A stretch of 64,000 nt of DNA from Sanguibacter hominis ATCC BAA-789 (GCF_012396185.1 NZ_JAAXOW010000004.1:62001-126000), one strand, 5' to 3'; positions 50,048-59,310 are shown, counted from the first letter of the stretch. Numbers and translations: made by a program. Notes: generated by a model not told the origin, from the sequence alone.

Positions 50048-51278
50048 CAGAGACCTCCGCTCGCGCGCGGACCGGCCGCATGCGCACGCGCTCGTGCGCG
50101 ATCGCAAGGTCCTCGTCTGCAATACGCACACGACCATCCCCAACCGCAATGAGCGCGGCCTCGGTCCAAAGCGCAGTCAACATCGCGCCCGACCAGCCGT
50201 CGGTCAACACTGTGAGCACGTCGAGCGGGAGATCGTCCTCAGTCTCGAGTTCGTCTGCCTTCAACATCAGGATCTCGCGGCGGTCTTGTGAGGTTGGCAG
50301 GTTGAACTGGATCTCCCAGTCGAAGCGGCCCGGACGAAGCAACGCCTCATCGATGTCTTCAACTCTGTTCGTTGCAGCAATGACAATGACGTTGCTTCCG
50401 GCCTCGAACCCGTCCAGGAGCGTGAGGAGCTGCGCCACGACGCGCTTAGACTCGCCGTTCGAGTCGGCCGAGCGCCTCGCCGCAATGCTATCGATCTCAT
50501 CGAAGAAAATGATGGCCCGCGGCTTCTTAGCAGCGTCCTCGAACAGACGACGCAGCGTCTCCTCGCTGTCGCCGACCCACTTGCTCACGATCGATGGCCC
50601 GCTGACCAGATAGAAGACGGCGTCTGCAACGTCGGCGATGATGCGAGCGAGGTGGGTCTTCCCAGTGCCGGGTGCACCCGTGAAGATCACGCCCTTAACC
50701 GGCTTCGCGCCGATCTTCCGCAGGTCGTCAGCATGATCCAGCTGTGTCTCGATCAGTTCCCGTGCTCTCGACTTCACATTGTCGTAACCGCCAAACGAGT
50801 CGAACGTGAGCTTCGTGTCACCCCGCTTCACGATGTACTCGGCGAGGTCTTCGTCGAGGCCGGAGTCCCGATATCGGAGCGGCGTAACGGAGATCACCCG
50901 TGTAATGCCGTCGATCTCGGTGTATTGGACAGTGTTCCCTGGCTCCACTGCGACGTCGGGTTTTCCGTTCAGCACGCGCATCCCGCCGCCACTCGTCTCG
51001 ATGACCACGCTGTCATCGAGAAGCTTGCGGACTACACCGACACCGCTGTCCTCGGCCCACACGGCATCGGGCGCACGAAACCACTGCTGCTGATTGTCGA
51101 TGAAGATGATCTCGCCTCGCCGCAGGTCGACCGGATCGGGGAAAGAGAGTTGAGTACTTCCACCACTGGTCGTGCGCGCGAAGATGGCACGCCCGTCCTC
51201 CGCCACGGTAATCACCTTGATGAAGACCCCGTCGGAACGGCCATCAACGTCACCATCCGGAACCGCGCCCACCGTCAT
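50037..51278 (-). CDS. Cdc48/Mpa-like AAA+ ATPase with N-terminal beta-barrel region
   Basis: 413 residues. Residues 1-135 are beta-rich (FIKVITVAEDGRAIFARTT, RRGEIIFID, NTVQYTEIDGITRVISVTPL), suggesting an OB-like domain as in proteasomal ATPases. The AAA module has Walker A GAPGTGKT (201-208), Walker B IIFFDEID (256-263), sensor-1 ATN, and RPGRFD (315-320) with the arginine fingers. It should form a hexameric unfoldase or remodeller. ATG 51278 has a G-rich site upstream. It is coupled to the DUF6414-like gene and directly follows a truncated hsdM. Role unknown; phage defence is a reasonable guess from context only. Confidence 0.8.
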   Translation of the reverse strand: MTVGAVPDGDVDGRSDGVFIKVITVAEDGRAIFARTTSGGSTQLSFPDPVDLRRGEIIFIDNQQQWFRAPDAVWAEDSGVGVVRKLLDDSVVIETSGGGMRVLNGKPDVAVEPGNTVQYTEIDGITRVISVTPLRYRDSGLDEDLAEYIVKRGDTKLTFDSFGGYDNVKSRARELIETQLDHADDLRKIGAKPVKGVIFTGAPGTGKTHLARIIADVADAVFYLVSGPSIVSKWVGDSEETLRRLFEDAAKKPRAIIFFDEIDSIAARRSADSNGESKRVVAQLLTLLDGFEAGSNVIVIAATNRVEDIDEALLRPGRFDWEIQFNLPTSQDRREILMLKADELETEDDLPLDVLTVLTDGWSGAMLTALWTEAALIAVGDGRVRIADEDLAIAHERVRMRPVRARAEVSDVA

Positions 51279-51352
51279 TCTGTATCCCCCGTCCCGAGGC
51301 CGAAGAACCGCTCGAAGAACCGTATAAGAGCTTCGACCACGATTCGCTTCTT

Positions 51353-51910
51353 CTATGCGTCGCCGAATAGGCCGATTGAGTTGTCCTGCAGGTCGCCCTG
51401 CGGGAGGTCGCCGATCGCGTCGAGGGCCTTCACGAGTTTCTCGTTGCACTTCGCGACGGTGCTCCCGAGTTTGTTGCTGTTGACGTCGAGGTCGTCGAAG
51501 AGGCCCTTTAGGTCGTCTTCGCTGTCTCCGCCGAGCGCGGAGCCCTCGATGTTCTTGAAGACGCGCTCCAGCGTTTCGTTGAGGTTCTCGTCCCCAGCCG
51601 CGCGATCGCGAACGTTGCCGAACAGTTCCGACGGGAGCATGTAGAAGCCCTTCTCCGCGACCGTCTCACGTCGCCCAACCTCCGCCGCGGCGTCAGGAAG
51701 GCGGGCGAAGTCAAAGGACGCCCCACCTGCGTCGTGCTCACCCTTGTTGATGTACGCCGTCAGGTTATCCGAGATGAACCGGTAGAAGAGCATGCCGAGG
51801 ACGTAGGACTTGAAGTTCCAGCCATCGACGGACCCTCGCAGGTCGTTCGCGATGCGCCAGATCGTCTTGTGCGACTCTGCACGCTGGGCTTCTTTGGTGA
51901 TTGGCGTCAC
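51353..51910 (-). pseudogene. hsdM: Type I restriction-modification methylase HsdM, truncated to its N-terminal domain
   Basis: 185 residues. TKEAQRAESHKTIWRIANDLRGSVDGWNFKSYVLGMLFYRFISDNL and KGFYMLPSELFGNVRDRA match the HsdM N-terminal helical domain closely. The frame stops right after IGLFGDA, where intact HsdM continues GDAYEFLM into the SAM-binding and NPPF catalytic motifs. About two thirds of the protein, and any hsdS or hsdR, are missing here. The GTG at 51910 with GGAG upstream is the native-looking start. The AAA+ gene begins 74 bp beyond the break. It cannot methylate DNA by itself. Confidence 0.85.
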
Positions 51911-52098
51911 GAGTGGTCTCCATGCGCCCATGGCACTTACGGGTTGTATCGGGGCCTGTCGAAACGGTCTCGACGAGCGCCGACGTTGACCGATTGAGTG
52001 GCCTACTGAGAAGGACCTCGGACGGGAGCCAAGTTGCTCAACCAGCTCCGCGATATATGAACATTGTCCCATAATCAGCACTTTTCGCGAAGCCTTCC

Positions 52099-53214
52099 CT
52101 ATACCGCGCGTAGGCTCGCGCGGCTTCGAGAGCTGCGCGGCGCGTCGCCTTCAAGCGCGAACGTGACAAGCCCCAGCATGAGGTCGCGGATGTCCTGAGC
52201 GCGCACGTCGAGTGCTCGGGCGATCTCCACGAAGCCCTCGCCGCGAGCCCGCATGTCCGTCATCACTTGGGTAAGCAAGCTGGAGCTTTCGGTGAGCAGG
52301 TCCGAGCCCGGCTCGCCTCGCCTGAACCCTGCGCTCGACAGTTGCTTCGCGAGCGTGCCGTATGTCCAGTCCGAGATCACACCAAGCCGATGCGCCCGGA
52401 GGTTCAGCGCCATCGCACTGACTCGCCAACGTCGCTTGAGCACCAGGATGTCCTCGAGCATCAGGTTTCCCCGGATCGCGCCGAGTACGTCAGCGCGCGG
52501 CATGAGGAACGACGAGGCGAAGTCGTTGGCCGCCTGCTCCTTCTCCTTGCCGGGCTCGACGTGGAGCGACCCTCCATGCATCACGAGGTGGCCGAGCTCG
52601 TGCGCCAAATCGAAGCGCAACCGCTCTGCCGACTTATGGACGTTGAGGAAGATGACGGGCGTCGCTCCGTGACGGAACGAAAAGGCGTCAATCGCTTGAA
52701 GCGGTCCACCCGCCGAGTAGACCTTGGCGCCCTTGGACTCGAGGAGCTGCAACAGGTTCTTGATCGGCGCCACTCCGAGTCCCCATGCGCCGCGGAGAGC
52801 GTCAGCGGCTTGTTCGGGCGGCACGGTCTCGTCGGCGTCAAAGAGATCCTGGATCTCGGGCACGGCCGGCACCGGCGCCCGATAGGTCTTCTCGATCCAG
52901 TCCGACAGCTCGATGGCGAGCGTCGACAGTGAGCGCGCGGTCTGCTCGTCCTTCTTGGCGAGCCGAGAGGATGCCCGGAAGTGGAAGGCATCCGCCGGGG
53001 GCAGGGTCGCCACTGGCCGATAGAAGAAGTCGACCGGAAAGTTCAGGACGCGCGCGAACTCACGCACGAGCTCCGGGCTCGGCGTCTTCTTCGTGTTCTC
53101 GGCCTGGGACACCCACGGCGCAGTCGTGCCGGCCTCGGCGGCCAACGCTGTCGCTGTCATCTGTCGAATGGCGCGCGCCATTTCCAGACGCGCAGGAACG
53201 AATGGTGTTGTCAT
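52099..53214 (-). CDS. XRE-family HTH / ImmA-IrrE metallopeptidase regulator
   Basis: 371 residues. The N-terminal XRE HTH (residues about 8-65: RLEMARAIRQMTATALAAEAGTTAPWVSQAENTKK) is fused to an ImmA/IrrE zinc peptidase with HELGH at 205-209. The helical C-terminus (VLKRRWRVSAMALNLRAHRLG) is typical of the family. Such proteins sense a signal and cleave or derepress a partner, often in phages, mobile elements and toxin-antitoxin-like pairs. It is transcribed with the unknown 209-residue gene 18 bp upstream and, before truncation, probably accompanied the hsdM locus. Confidence 0.85.
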   Translation of the reverse strand: MTTPFVPARLEMARAIRQMTATALAAEAGTTAPWVSQAENTKKTPSPELVREFARVLNFPVDFFYRPVATLPPADAFHFRASSRLAKKDEQTARSLSTLAIELSDWIEKTYRAPVPAVPEIQDLFDADETVPPEQAADALRGAWGLGVAPIKNLLQLLESKGAKVYSAGGPLQAIDAFSFRHGATPVIFLNVHKSAERLRFDLAHELGHLVMHGGSLHVEPGKEKEQAANDFASSFLMPRADVLGAIRGNLMLEDILVLKRRWRVSAMALNLRAHRLGVISDWTYGTLAKQLSSAGFRRGEPGSDLLTESSSLLTQVMTDMRARGEGFVEIARALDVRAQDIRDLMLGLVTFALEGDAPRSSRSRASLRAV

Positions 53215-53232
53215 TGCAGGGATCCACTCGCC

Positions 53233-53862
53233 TTAGCGGCGAGCGACGGTGAAGCCGAAGTCGCCCTCATCGTTGTCGTCCTCGAACGCGAAAGCGCCAA
53301 GCGCGAGGTCGAAGGCCGGGAAGATGATGCGCTCCGACCACGTGCTGACGAAGTTGCCGGACATGGACGACGGACGCGAGAGTTCGAGGTGGACGACGCC
53401 GTCGCGCTCGTCGTAGAGCAAAACCCAGACGTCTTCAACGTCGACCTCGCCCTGGTCAGTCGGTTGGCCGAACATCGCCACCTGGCCGTTCTCGTCAACG
53501 CGGCGCGCGAACGCCAGGCCCTTGGCGTTGCGGTTGCTCGGGCTCGCGTAGGTTACGCCGGTGCGCTCGTCGCCGCTGCTGACGATCAGCCCGAGCTGCA
53601 GGTCGGGCTGCAGGAAGTAGGGAAGGTTCTGCGGGTCAAGCCGCATCCACCCAAGCTGGAGCGCCATGAGCTCTGCGTGGACAGTCTCGACTGTCCGCAG
53701 CCACCGCGTAATCTCCGCAGCCGACTTCGGAGCTCCCGGAGAGAACGACCGAGACTCAGCAGCCGCGACCGCCACGGCACGCTCGAACACCGATGCCTGA
53801 AGGCGCATGGGCGAGAGGTGGGCCGCGAGCGCCTCGCGGGTCTTCGGGGTACGGATCGCCAT
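53233..53862 (-). CDS. Unknown partner of the XRE-ImmA protein
   Basis: 209 residues, not recognised. The N-terminal half is helical (TPKTREALAAHLSPMRLQASVFERAVAVAAAES, then ITRWLRTVETVHAELMAL). The C-terminal half is beta-rich and acidic (VDVEDVWVLLYDERDGVVHLELSRP, FEDDNDEGDFGFTV). No membrane span or catalytic motif. GAGGAC precedes ATG 53862. Only 18 bp separate it from the ImmA gene, so they form one unit; it could be the substrate or effector controlled by that peptidase. Confidence 0.6.
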   Translation of the reverse strand: MAIRTPKTREALAAHLSPMRLQASVFERAVAVAAAESRSFSPGAPKSAAEITRWLRTVETVHAELMALQLGWMRLDPQNLPYFLQPDLQLGLIVSSGDERTGVTYASPSNRNAKGLAFARRVDENGQVAMFGQPTDQGEVDVEDVWVLLYDERDGVVHLELSRPSSMSGNFVSTWSERIIFPAFDLALGAFAFEDDNDEGDFGFTVARR

Positions 53863-53933
53863 GTCGGAGTCCTCTCTTACGGTCGCCGTCAGGAGCAGGC
53901 TAGCACACCCAGTGAAAGAATCGCTACATCAAA

Positions 53934-55263
53934 TGAGGTACGGTGTCGCCAGTAGCTCCCGGCCTACCAGGCAACGCCGCATCTCGATCAACCAGTGGTA
54001 CTCCGACAACCTCGGCGCCGAGGCGACCAAGGGGATGAAACAGAAGGCCATCACCGGAGGCACGATCTCCCGAGCGCCGCTGGGCTACCTCAGCCAACGC
54101 CGCATCAACGCCGCCGGCGTCGAGGTTCGCTACGTCGAACTCGACCCCGACCGCGCCGACCTCATCCGTAGCGCCTTCGAGCTGTATACGACCGGGAAGT
54201 GGCCGACCGAAGCCCTCGCCGGCCATCTGACGGCACGCGGCCTCACGACCCGCGCCACGCCTGGGCGTCCTGCGAACGCGCTGACAGCGAAGACGGTCGG
54301 GAAGATCCTTACCAACCCGTACTACCGCGGCATCGTCACCTGGCAAGATGCCGAGTACCCCGGCAATCACGAAGCCGCGTCGACGACGCGACATGGCACA
54401 AGGCGCAGACCGTGCTCGCCTCACGGCGTCACGGCGAGTACAACCGCGTCCATACCCACTTCCTGAAGTCCACCGTCATGTGTGGACGCTGCGGATCGCG
54501 CCTCATCGTTCAGATGACCAAGTCGCGCTCGGGCGAGCTCTACCCGTACTTCGTCTGCATCGGGCGACGCTCCGGCAACACTGACTGCGATCTCAAAGCC
54601 GTCCTGGTCCACGAGGTCTAACAGCAAGTCGAGCACCTCTACCCGAACAACCGGCTGACCCACGAAGAGCGCACCCAGCTCGAGCAATACCTCCGCGAGG
54701 AAATCGCGCTTGCCTCGACGGAGCAGCGCCAGCGCGTGACAGAGCTCAAGAGCACCGCCACGGCGCTCAAAGAGCAGCAGCGCAAGCTCCTCCAGCTCCA
54801 CTACCAGGACGCCCTCCCCGCCGACCTCCTCAAGGAAGAGCAAGGACGCATCGGCAAGGAACTCGCAGGCGTCCAGCACGAGCTCGACGCTGCCACGTCC
54901 GACCACGACGACGTGCTCACCAACCTCAGCGACGCGCTCACCCTCGCTGAAGACTGCGACCAGATGTACAAGTCCGTACCCGACCACATCAAGCGGCAGC
55001 TCAACCAGGTCTTCTACACCGTCGTCCACATCAACCCGAACGACCACGGCGGCTCCGCGCCGACGGTGAACTCGCGGAGCCCTTCAGCACGCTCCTCGAC
55101 CCCGCCCTACGTCACACCGCAGGAACTCACGTCGCCTCACGCCGCCGTACAAACGCAAACAAGCCCGCCCCGAAGGGCAGGCCTGTTCAATCAAGATCTC
55201 TACAACACCGGACGTCGAACCTTGCCGACACTTCTCATGTCGGCGGTTTTACTCCGGTACTAA
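53934..55263 (+). pseudogene. Large serine recombinase, decayed
   Basis: From about 53970 the frame encodes a recombinase domain (AEATKGMKQKAITGGTISRAPLGY, then GKILTNPYYRGIVTWQDAEYPGNHEA). A frameshift near 54375 moves it to another frame (VDDATWHKAQTVLASRRHGEYNR), which continues through a zinc ribbon (CGRCGSRLIVQMTKS with a later CIGRRSGNTDC). An in-frame TAA follows at 54619-54621, then a coiled-coil C-terminus to 55263. The N-terminal catalytic resolvase domain with the active Ser is missing. It is therefore inactive. It ends at the encoded CCA of the tRNA-Lys gene, suggesting it once mobilised the adjoining accessory region. Confidence 0.88.
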
Positions 55264-55339
55264 TGGTGGGCCCCGTGGGGCTCGAACCCACGACCCGCGG
55301 ATTAAAAGTCCGATGCTCTGCCAACTGAGCTAGAGGCCC
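55264..55339 (-). tRNA. tRNA-Lys (TTT)
   Basis: 73 nt plus an encoded CCA (55264-55266). Acceptor GGGCCTC pairs with GGGGCCC (one T-G pair), the anticodon loop CTTTTAA gives anticodon TTT, and the T-arm has GTTCGAG. It differs from the three tRNAs near 30 kb in encoding CCA. The decayed recombinase abuts its 3' end. Confidence 0.95.
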
Positions 55340-55488
55340 GGGGCACGAGCAGGAGGACCGAAAGTCATCGCGGGAACCGTGCCGCCGTGGACATGCTACG
55401 CGGGTCAGGGGTGCGGGCGTGCGGTCGTGCCGCGCGAAGGCCGGACGTACGCTCGGAGGGTCGCCCGGCCGTTCGACGAGGAGCACCC

Positions 55489-56106
55489 ATGGGGAAGCTG
55501 TACATCGACCTGTTCACCACCCTCGACGGCGTCGCGCAGGCGCCCGGCGGCCCGGACGAGGACCGTGACGGCGGGTTTCCGTTCGGCGGCTGGCAGGCGC
55601 CCCACATGGACGAGCTGGTCGGGGAGTCCGTCACCGCCGGGATCGAGGCGATGGACGCGCTCCTCCTCGGCCGTCGGACGTACGACATCTTCGCGGCGTA
55701 CTGGCCGCACCACCGTGACGACATCGGCGCCCAGCTCAACGCCGTCCCCAAGTACGTCGCGAGCCGCGGGAACCCCGACCTCACCTGGGAGGGTTCGACG
55801 CTCCTCGGCACCGACCTCGCCGCAGCAGTGCAGGCGGTCCGAGACCGGCACGAGAGCACGCACGTGATCGGCAGCATCAACCTCGTGCAGACGCTGCTCA
55901 CCGAGCGCCTCTTCGACGTCCTGACGCTGTGGGTGTACCCGGTCGTGCTCGGCCAGGGGAAGAAGGTGTTCCCCGACGGCGTGCGCGCCTCCGGGCTGCG
56001 GCTCCTCGAACCGCCCGTCGCAGGTTCCTCCGGCGCCGTCCAGCTCCGCTACGCCCCGACCGGGGCGGACCCCGAGACCGGCACCGTCGGGGACCTCGAC
56101 GGGTGA
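55489..56106 (+). CDS. Dihydrofolate-reductase-family protein (RibD C-terminal-like)
   Basis: 205 residues. KLYIDLFTTLDGVAQAPGGPDED is the family start (substrate loop). MDALLLGRRTYDIFAAYWPHH, KYVASRGNPDLTWEGSTLLG, HVIGSINLVQTLLTERLFDVLTLWVYPVVLGQGKKVFPDG complete the RibD-C/YyaP-like pattern. It is a probable NADPH-dependent reductase of unknown substrate, not a true folate enzyme. GAGGAG lies before ATG 55489. Confidence 0.87.
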   Translation: MGKLYIDLFTTLDGVAQAPGGPDEDRDGGFPFGGWQAPHMDELVGESVTAGIEAMDALLLGRRTYDIFAAYWPHHRDDIGAQLNAVPKYVASRGNPDLTWEGSTLLGTDLAAAVQAVRDRHESTHVIGSINLVQTLLTERLFDVLTLWVYPVVLGQGKKVFPDGVRASGLRLLEPPVAGSSGAVQLRYAPTGADPETGTVGDLDG

Positions 56107-56107
56107 C

Positions 56108-56734
56108 TCACGCGCCGCCGAGCGCCCGGTAGGCCACACCGAACGCCACCGCCACGACCACCGCACCGCCGACCGCGACGATCCGGTCGTCGCGCCTCCG
56201 CAGGCGACCCAGCAGCATCCCGCCCAGGAGCACGAGCGCACACACCCCCGCCGCGACCCAGTACGTCAGGCCCGTCGTCCCGCTCACCACGGTGATGCCG
56301 TAGACCGACTCACCCAGCCCGATCCCGCCCAGCAGGGCGGTCCCGGCGGCCGCAGCACGGCCGCCGTCCCGCAGCGACGCAGCCGCAGCCCCGACGAACG
56401 GCCCGACCACGAGTCCGATCACCCCGAACCGCACCGGGCTGTAGAACAGGTCGGCGACGTCGGCCGCCGCCGCGTACCCCAGCACGAGAAGGACGAAGCT
56501 CGCCGCACCCAGCACCGCGCCCAGCCGCCACCCAGGGCGGGCGATCGCCACGAGGCACGCGGTCAGCAACGTCCACCCGCTCGCAGAGTTGGCGAGCGGC
56601 CCGAGGGCGTCGGGCAGCCAGCCCTGCGCGTGGAACGTCGCAAACCCGAGCGACCAGCTCGCGGCAAGGACGAACACGACCGGGAGCGCGGCGCGGCGCG
56701 CGGTCGGGGCGGGCGAGAGGAGAGTCGCGGTCAT
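56108..56734 (-). CDS. Integral membrane protein (DUF6518-like)
   Basis: 208 residues with about six hydrophobic segments. The conserved-looking core is ASWSLGFATFHAQGWLPDALGPLANSASGWTLLTACL, then FGVIGLVVGPFVGAAAASLRDG and LGGIGLGESVYGITVV. This resembles the DUF6518 family of actinobacterial and firmicute membrane proteins, whose function is unknown. It is convergent with the reductase gene, one base separating the two stops. The start at ATG 56734 has no strong ribosome site. Confidence 0.65.
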   Translation of the reverse strand: MTATLLSPAPTARRAALPVVFVLAASWSLGFATFHAQGWLPDALGPLANSASGWTLLTACLVAIARPGWRLGAVLGAASFVLLVLGYAAAADVADLFYSPVRFGVIGLVVGPFVGAAAASLRDGGRAAAAGTALLGGIGLGESVYGITVVSGTTGLTYWVAAGVCALVLLGGMLLGRLRRRDDRIVAVGGAVVVAVAFGVAYRALGGA

Positions 56735-56879
56735 GACCTCATCCCACCAAGCGCACCCGCTCTGGCGCGTCGGCCGCAGGGATCAACCGTGACCGCCGCA
56801 CCTCATCCCGCGGGCCTACGCCCTGTCCCCGGCTGACGACGGCCCCGCGACGACAGAACGCGCCTAGGCTGGGCCCATC

Positions 56880-57431
56880 ATGGAGAAGAAGCTGAACCCC
56901 CACCCCGACATCCCCCTCGACCTGCCGACCGGGGAGCGCCTGCGCGCCGCCGTCGACCACTACGGCGAGGAGAAGGTGGTGGCCAGCGCGGCCGCTCTGC
57001 TGCGCGGCGAGAACGCCGGCAAGGACTTCCTCCTGTACGCGGGCGGTCGGCACGGCCTCGGCATCCTCGACGGCGCGCCGCCCCTGTACTGGCCCGAGCT
57101 GTGGGGTGCCCGCGCCCTGCTCCACGTGTGGGACGACTCCGCGGCGCCGCTCGTCCTCACGGGCCTGAACAACCAGGCGTGGCGCGTCCGCGAGATGTGC
57201 CTGCGCGTCGTGCTCGAGCGTGGCATCCTCGCGCTCGACGACCTCGTGCGGCTGACCGACGACGAGAACGCGCGCGTGCGCAGCGCCGCCCTGCGCGCTC
57301 TCGCACAGCAGGGCGGCGCTGAGCACCACGCGGTCATCGCCCGGCACTTCTCCGACCGTGACAAGACCGTCCGTCCGGTCGCGCAGCAGGCGCGGGACGC
57401 GCTCAGCTCGCGGCTCGCCGCCGCAGAGTGA
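56880..57431 (+). CDS. HEAT-repeat protein
   Basis: 183 residues. After a helical N-terminus, several armadillo/HEAT-like helix pairs follow: YWPELWGARALLHVWDDSAAPLVLTGLNNQAWRVREMCLRVVLERG, then VRLTDDENARVRSAALRALAQQ and SDRDKTVRPVAQQARDAL. Such repeats bind proteins; no enzymatic motif is seen. TAGGCT lies nine bases before ATG 56880. The 3' end overlaps the convergent FtsX-like gene by 29 bp. Confidence 0.75.
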   Translation: MEKKLNPHPDIPLDLPTGERLRAAVDHYGEEKVVASAAALLRGENAGKDFLLYAGGRHGLGILDGAPPLYWPELWGARALLHVWDDSAAPLVLTGLNNQAWRVREMCLRVVLERGILALDDLVRLTDDENARVRSAALRALAQQGGAEHHAVIARHFSDRDKTVRPVAQQARDALSSRLAAAE

Positions 57432-59310
57432 TCGGGACGGTCGTCACGAGCGCGACCACCGCCACGACCGCAGCCAGCCCGCCGAACATCGCCCAGTCCA
57501 CCACCGGCAAGGGCGTGCCGAGCATCCCGTAGCCCGCGCCCACGAGCGCAGGCAGGACGGCGACAGTGCCGAGCAGCACGGCCGCACCGATGACGAACAC
57601 CGCCTCGACGAGGACCATCGCCGTGAGCTGGCGACCCGTCGCGCCCGTGCGCCGCAAGAGCGCCAGCTCCCCGCCACGCTGACCCGAGAGCATCGCGAGC
57701 GTGTTCGCGCCCGCGAGCGTCACGAACCCCAGCAGCGCGAGCAGGAGGATCATCGACAGGTCCTGCATCGACGCGCCCGAGCCCTTCACGGCCTCGACGT
57801 GCGCGGCGACGTCGCGCACAGGTGCGCCGAGCGCCGCGAGCTGCCGCTCGACGTCGTCCGCCGCGCCCGGCGCGGTCTGCACCAGGATCGAGTCGGGCTG
57901 GGCAGCGAGGCCGTGCGCGGCGAGCGTCGCCTCGCCGACGACGAGGTCGCCGAAGCCGAGCGACCGCCCGTACACCGCGACGATCGTCGCCGTGCGCTCC
58001 TCGCCGTCGGGCCACCGCACCTCGATCGTGTCGCCGTAGCCCTTGCCCGTCCCGAACAGGGCGTCGCGGCCCACCGCGACCGTGTCGACGCCGTCGAGCG
58101 CCGCGACCGAACCCTCGCGCACGTCGAGGTCGAGGATGTCTGAGCCGGCGCCGCGCGGCAGCACGGCGAGCGAGCCCGCCTCCCAGGACAGCGAGTCGAA
58201 CAGCGGCATCTCCTCGTCGTCGTCCTCGATCTTCACGTCGGCCGGGACGACACCCGTCGCGAAGGTCGCAGCGACCCCCGGGACGGCGGCGACCTGAGCC
58301 GCCGTCGTGCCCGCTGACGCGTCGACGACGAGGTCCGCGTGCAGGCCAGCCGTGAGCTGCTCACCCGCCGCAGCGACCGTCGTGCGGTCGAACGCCGACT
58401 GCACCGTGCCGAGCGCGATGAGGAGAGCGAGCGGCACGACCGCCGTCGTCAGACGGCGCGAGAAGCCCCGCGCGTTCGCCAGGGCGAGGTGCCCGCTCGC
58501 CCAACCGAGCGGCGCCGTCGCACGCAGCCCACGCTCCGCGAGCCACGCCACGATCGCCGGGCCTGCGAGCGCGCCCGCCGTGATGAGCAGGAACGCCGAC
58601 ATGACGCCCGCCATAGTGCCCCCGATGCCGGGGAGGAAGAACGGCGTGAGCGCGAGGACGACGCCGCCCGCCGTCAGGTAGACCGCCGTGGCGATGCGCG
58701 CCTTGCCGAGCCGTGCCGGCTCCGCCTGGCTCTGCTGGACCGCCGCCGTGGGGCTCGTGCGGACCGCCTCGCGGCTGGCGAGGCGCGCGGCGAGCAGGCA
58801 CGTCGGGACGAGCAGCAGCAGCGTCGCGACGACGGGGACCGGGGAGAGCGTCAGCTCGTACCCGGCGGGCACGATCCCGCTCGACTCGAGCGCCGGCGTC
58901 AGCAGCCGCGCCCCGAACAGGCCGGGCACCGCACCCACCGGCGCCGCGACCGCGAGGACCATCAGCACCTCGCGGGTGACGAGCGAGCGGACCTGGCTGC
59001 CCGTCGCACCGATCGCGCGCAGCAGCGCGAGCTCGCGACGCCGCTGGCGCAGCGCACCCGCGATCGTCGACGACAGCATGAAGACCACGATGAGGATGGT
59101 CGTGCCCGCGAAGGAGCTCGCGACCATCGCGAGCAGCATCGCGCTGCCGCCGACCGTGTCCGAGGCGAGGCCCGTGCGCAGCCCCGACTCGAGGAGGACG
59201 CCCGTCGCGGTCAGCAGCGCGGAGGCGAGCGCGACGATGATCGCGGACCCGGTGAGGCTCGCGCGGTTCGCGCGGGCGGAGGAGCGGGAGAAGAACCACA
59301 TCGTCGTCAC
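57403..59310 (-). CDS. ABC exporter permease, FtsX/MacB-like
   Basis: 635 residues. Two FtsX modules are recognisable from the repeated loop RRRELALLRAIGATGSQVRSLVTREVLM and, in the second half, RGGELALLRRTGATGRQLTAMVLVEAVF. About eight to ten membrane spans surround a large extracytoplasmic domain (about 320-500). This is the permease of a lipoprotein/antimicrobial-peptide type exporter. GTG 59310 overlaps the ATPase stop (GTGA). The longer frame upstream is a shadow of the ATPase gene. A NarL-type two-component system next door probably controls it. Confidence 0.88.
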   Translation of the reverse strand: MTTMWFFSRSSARANRASLTGSAIIVALASALLTATGVLLESGLRTGLASDTVGGSAMLLAMVASSFAGTTILIVVFMLSSTIAGALRQRRRELALLRAIGATGSQVRSLVTREVLMVLAVAAPVGAVPGLFGARLLTPALESSGIVPAGYELTLSPVPVVATLLLLVPTCLLAARLASREAVRTSPTAAVQQSQAEPARLGKARIATAVYLTAGGVVLALTPFFLPGIGGTMAGVMSAFLLITAGALAGPAIVAWLAERGLRATAPLGWASGHLALANARGFSRRLTTAVVPLALLIALGTVQSAFDRTTVAAAGEQLTAGLHADLVVDASAGTTAAQVAAVPGVAATFATGVVPADVKIEDDDEEMPLFDSLSWEAGSLAVLPRGAGSDILDLDVREGSVAALDGVDTVAVGRDALFGTGKGYGDTIEVRWPDGEERTATIVAVYGRSLGFGDLVVGEATLAAHGLAAQPDSILVQTAPGAADDVERQLAALGAPVRDVAAHVEAVKGSGASMQDLSMILLLALLGFVTLAGANTLAMLSGQRGGELALLRRTGATGRQLTAMVLVEAVFVIGAAVLLGTVAVLPALVGAGYGMLGTPLPVVDWAMFGGLAAVVAVVALVTTVPITLRRRAAS

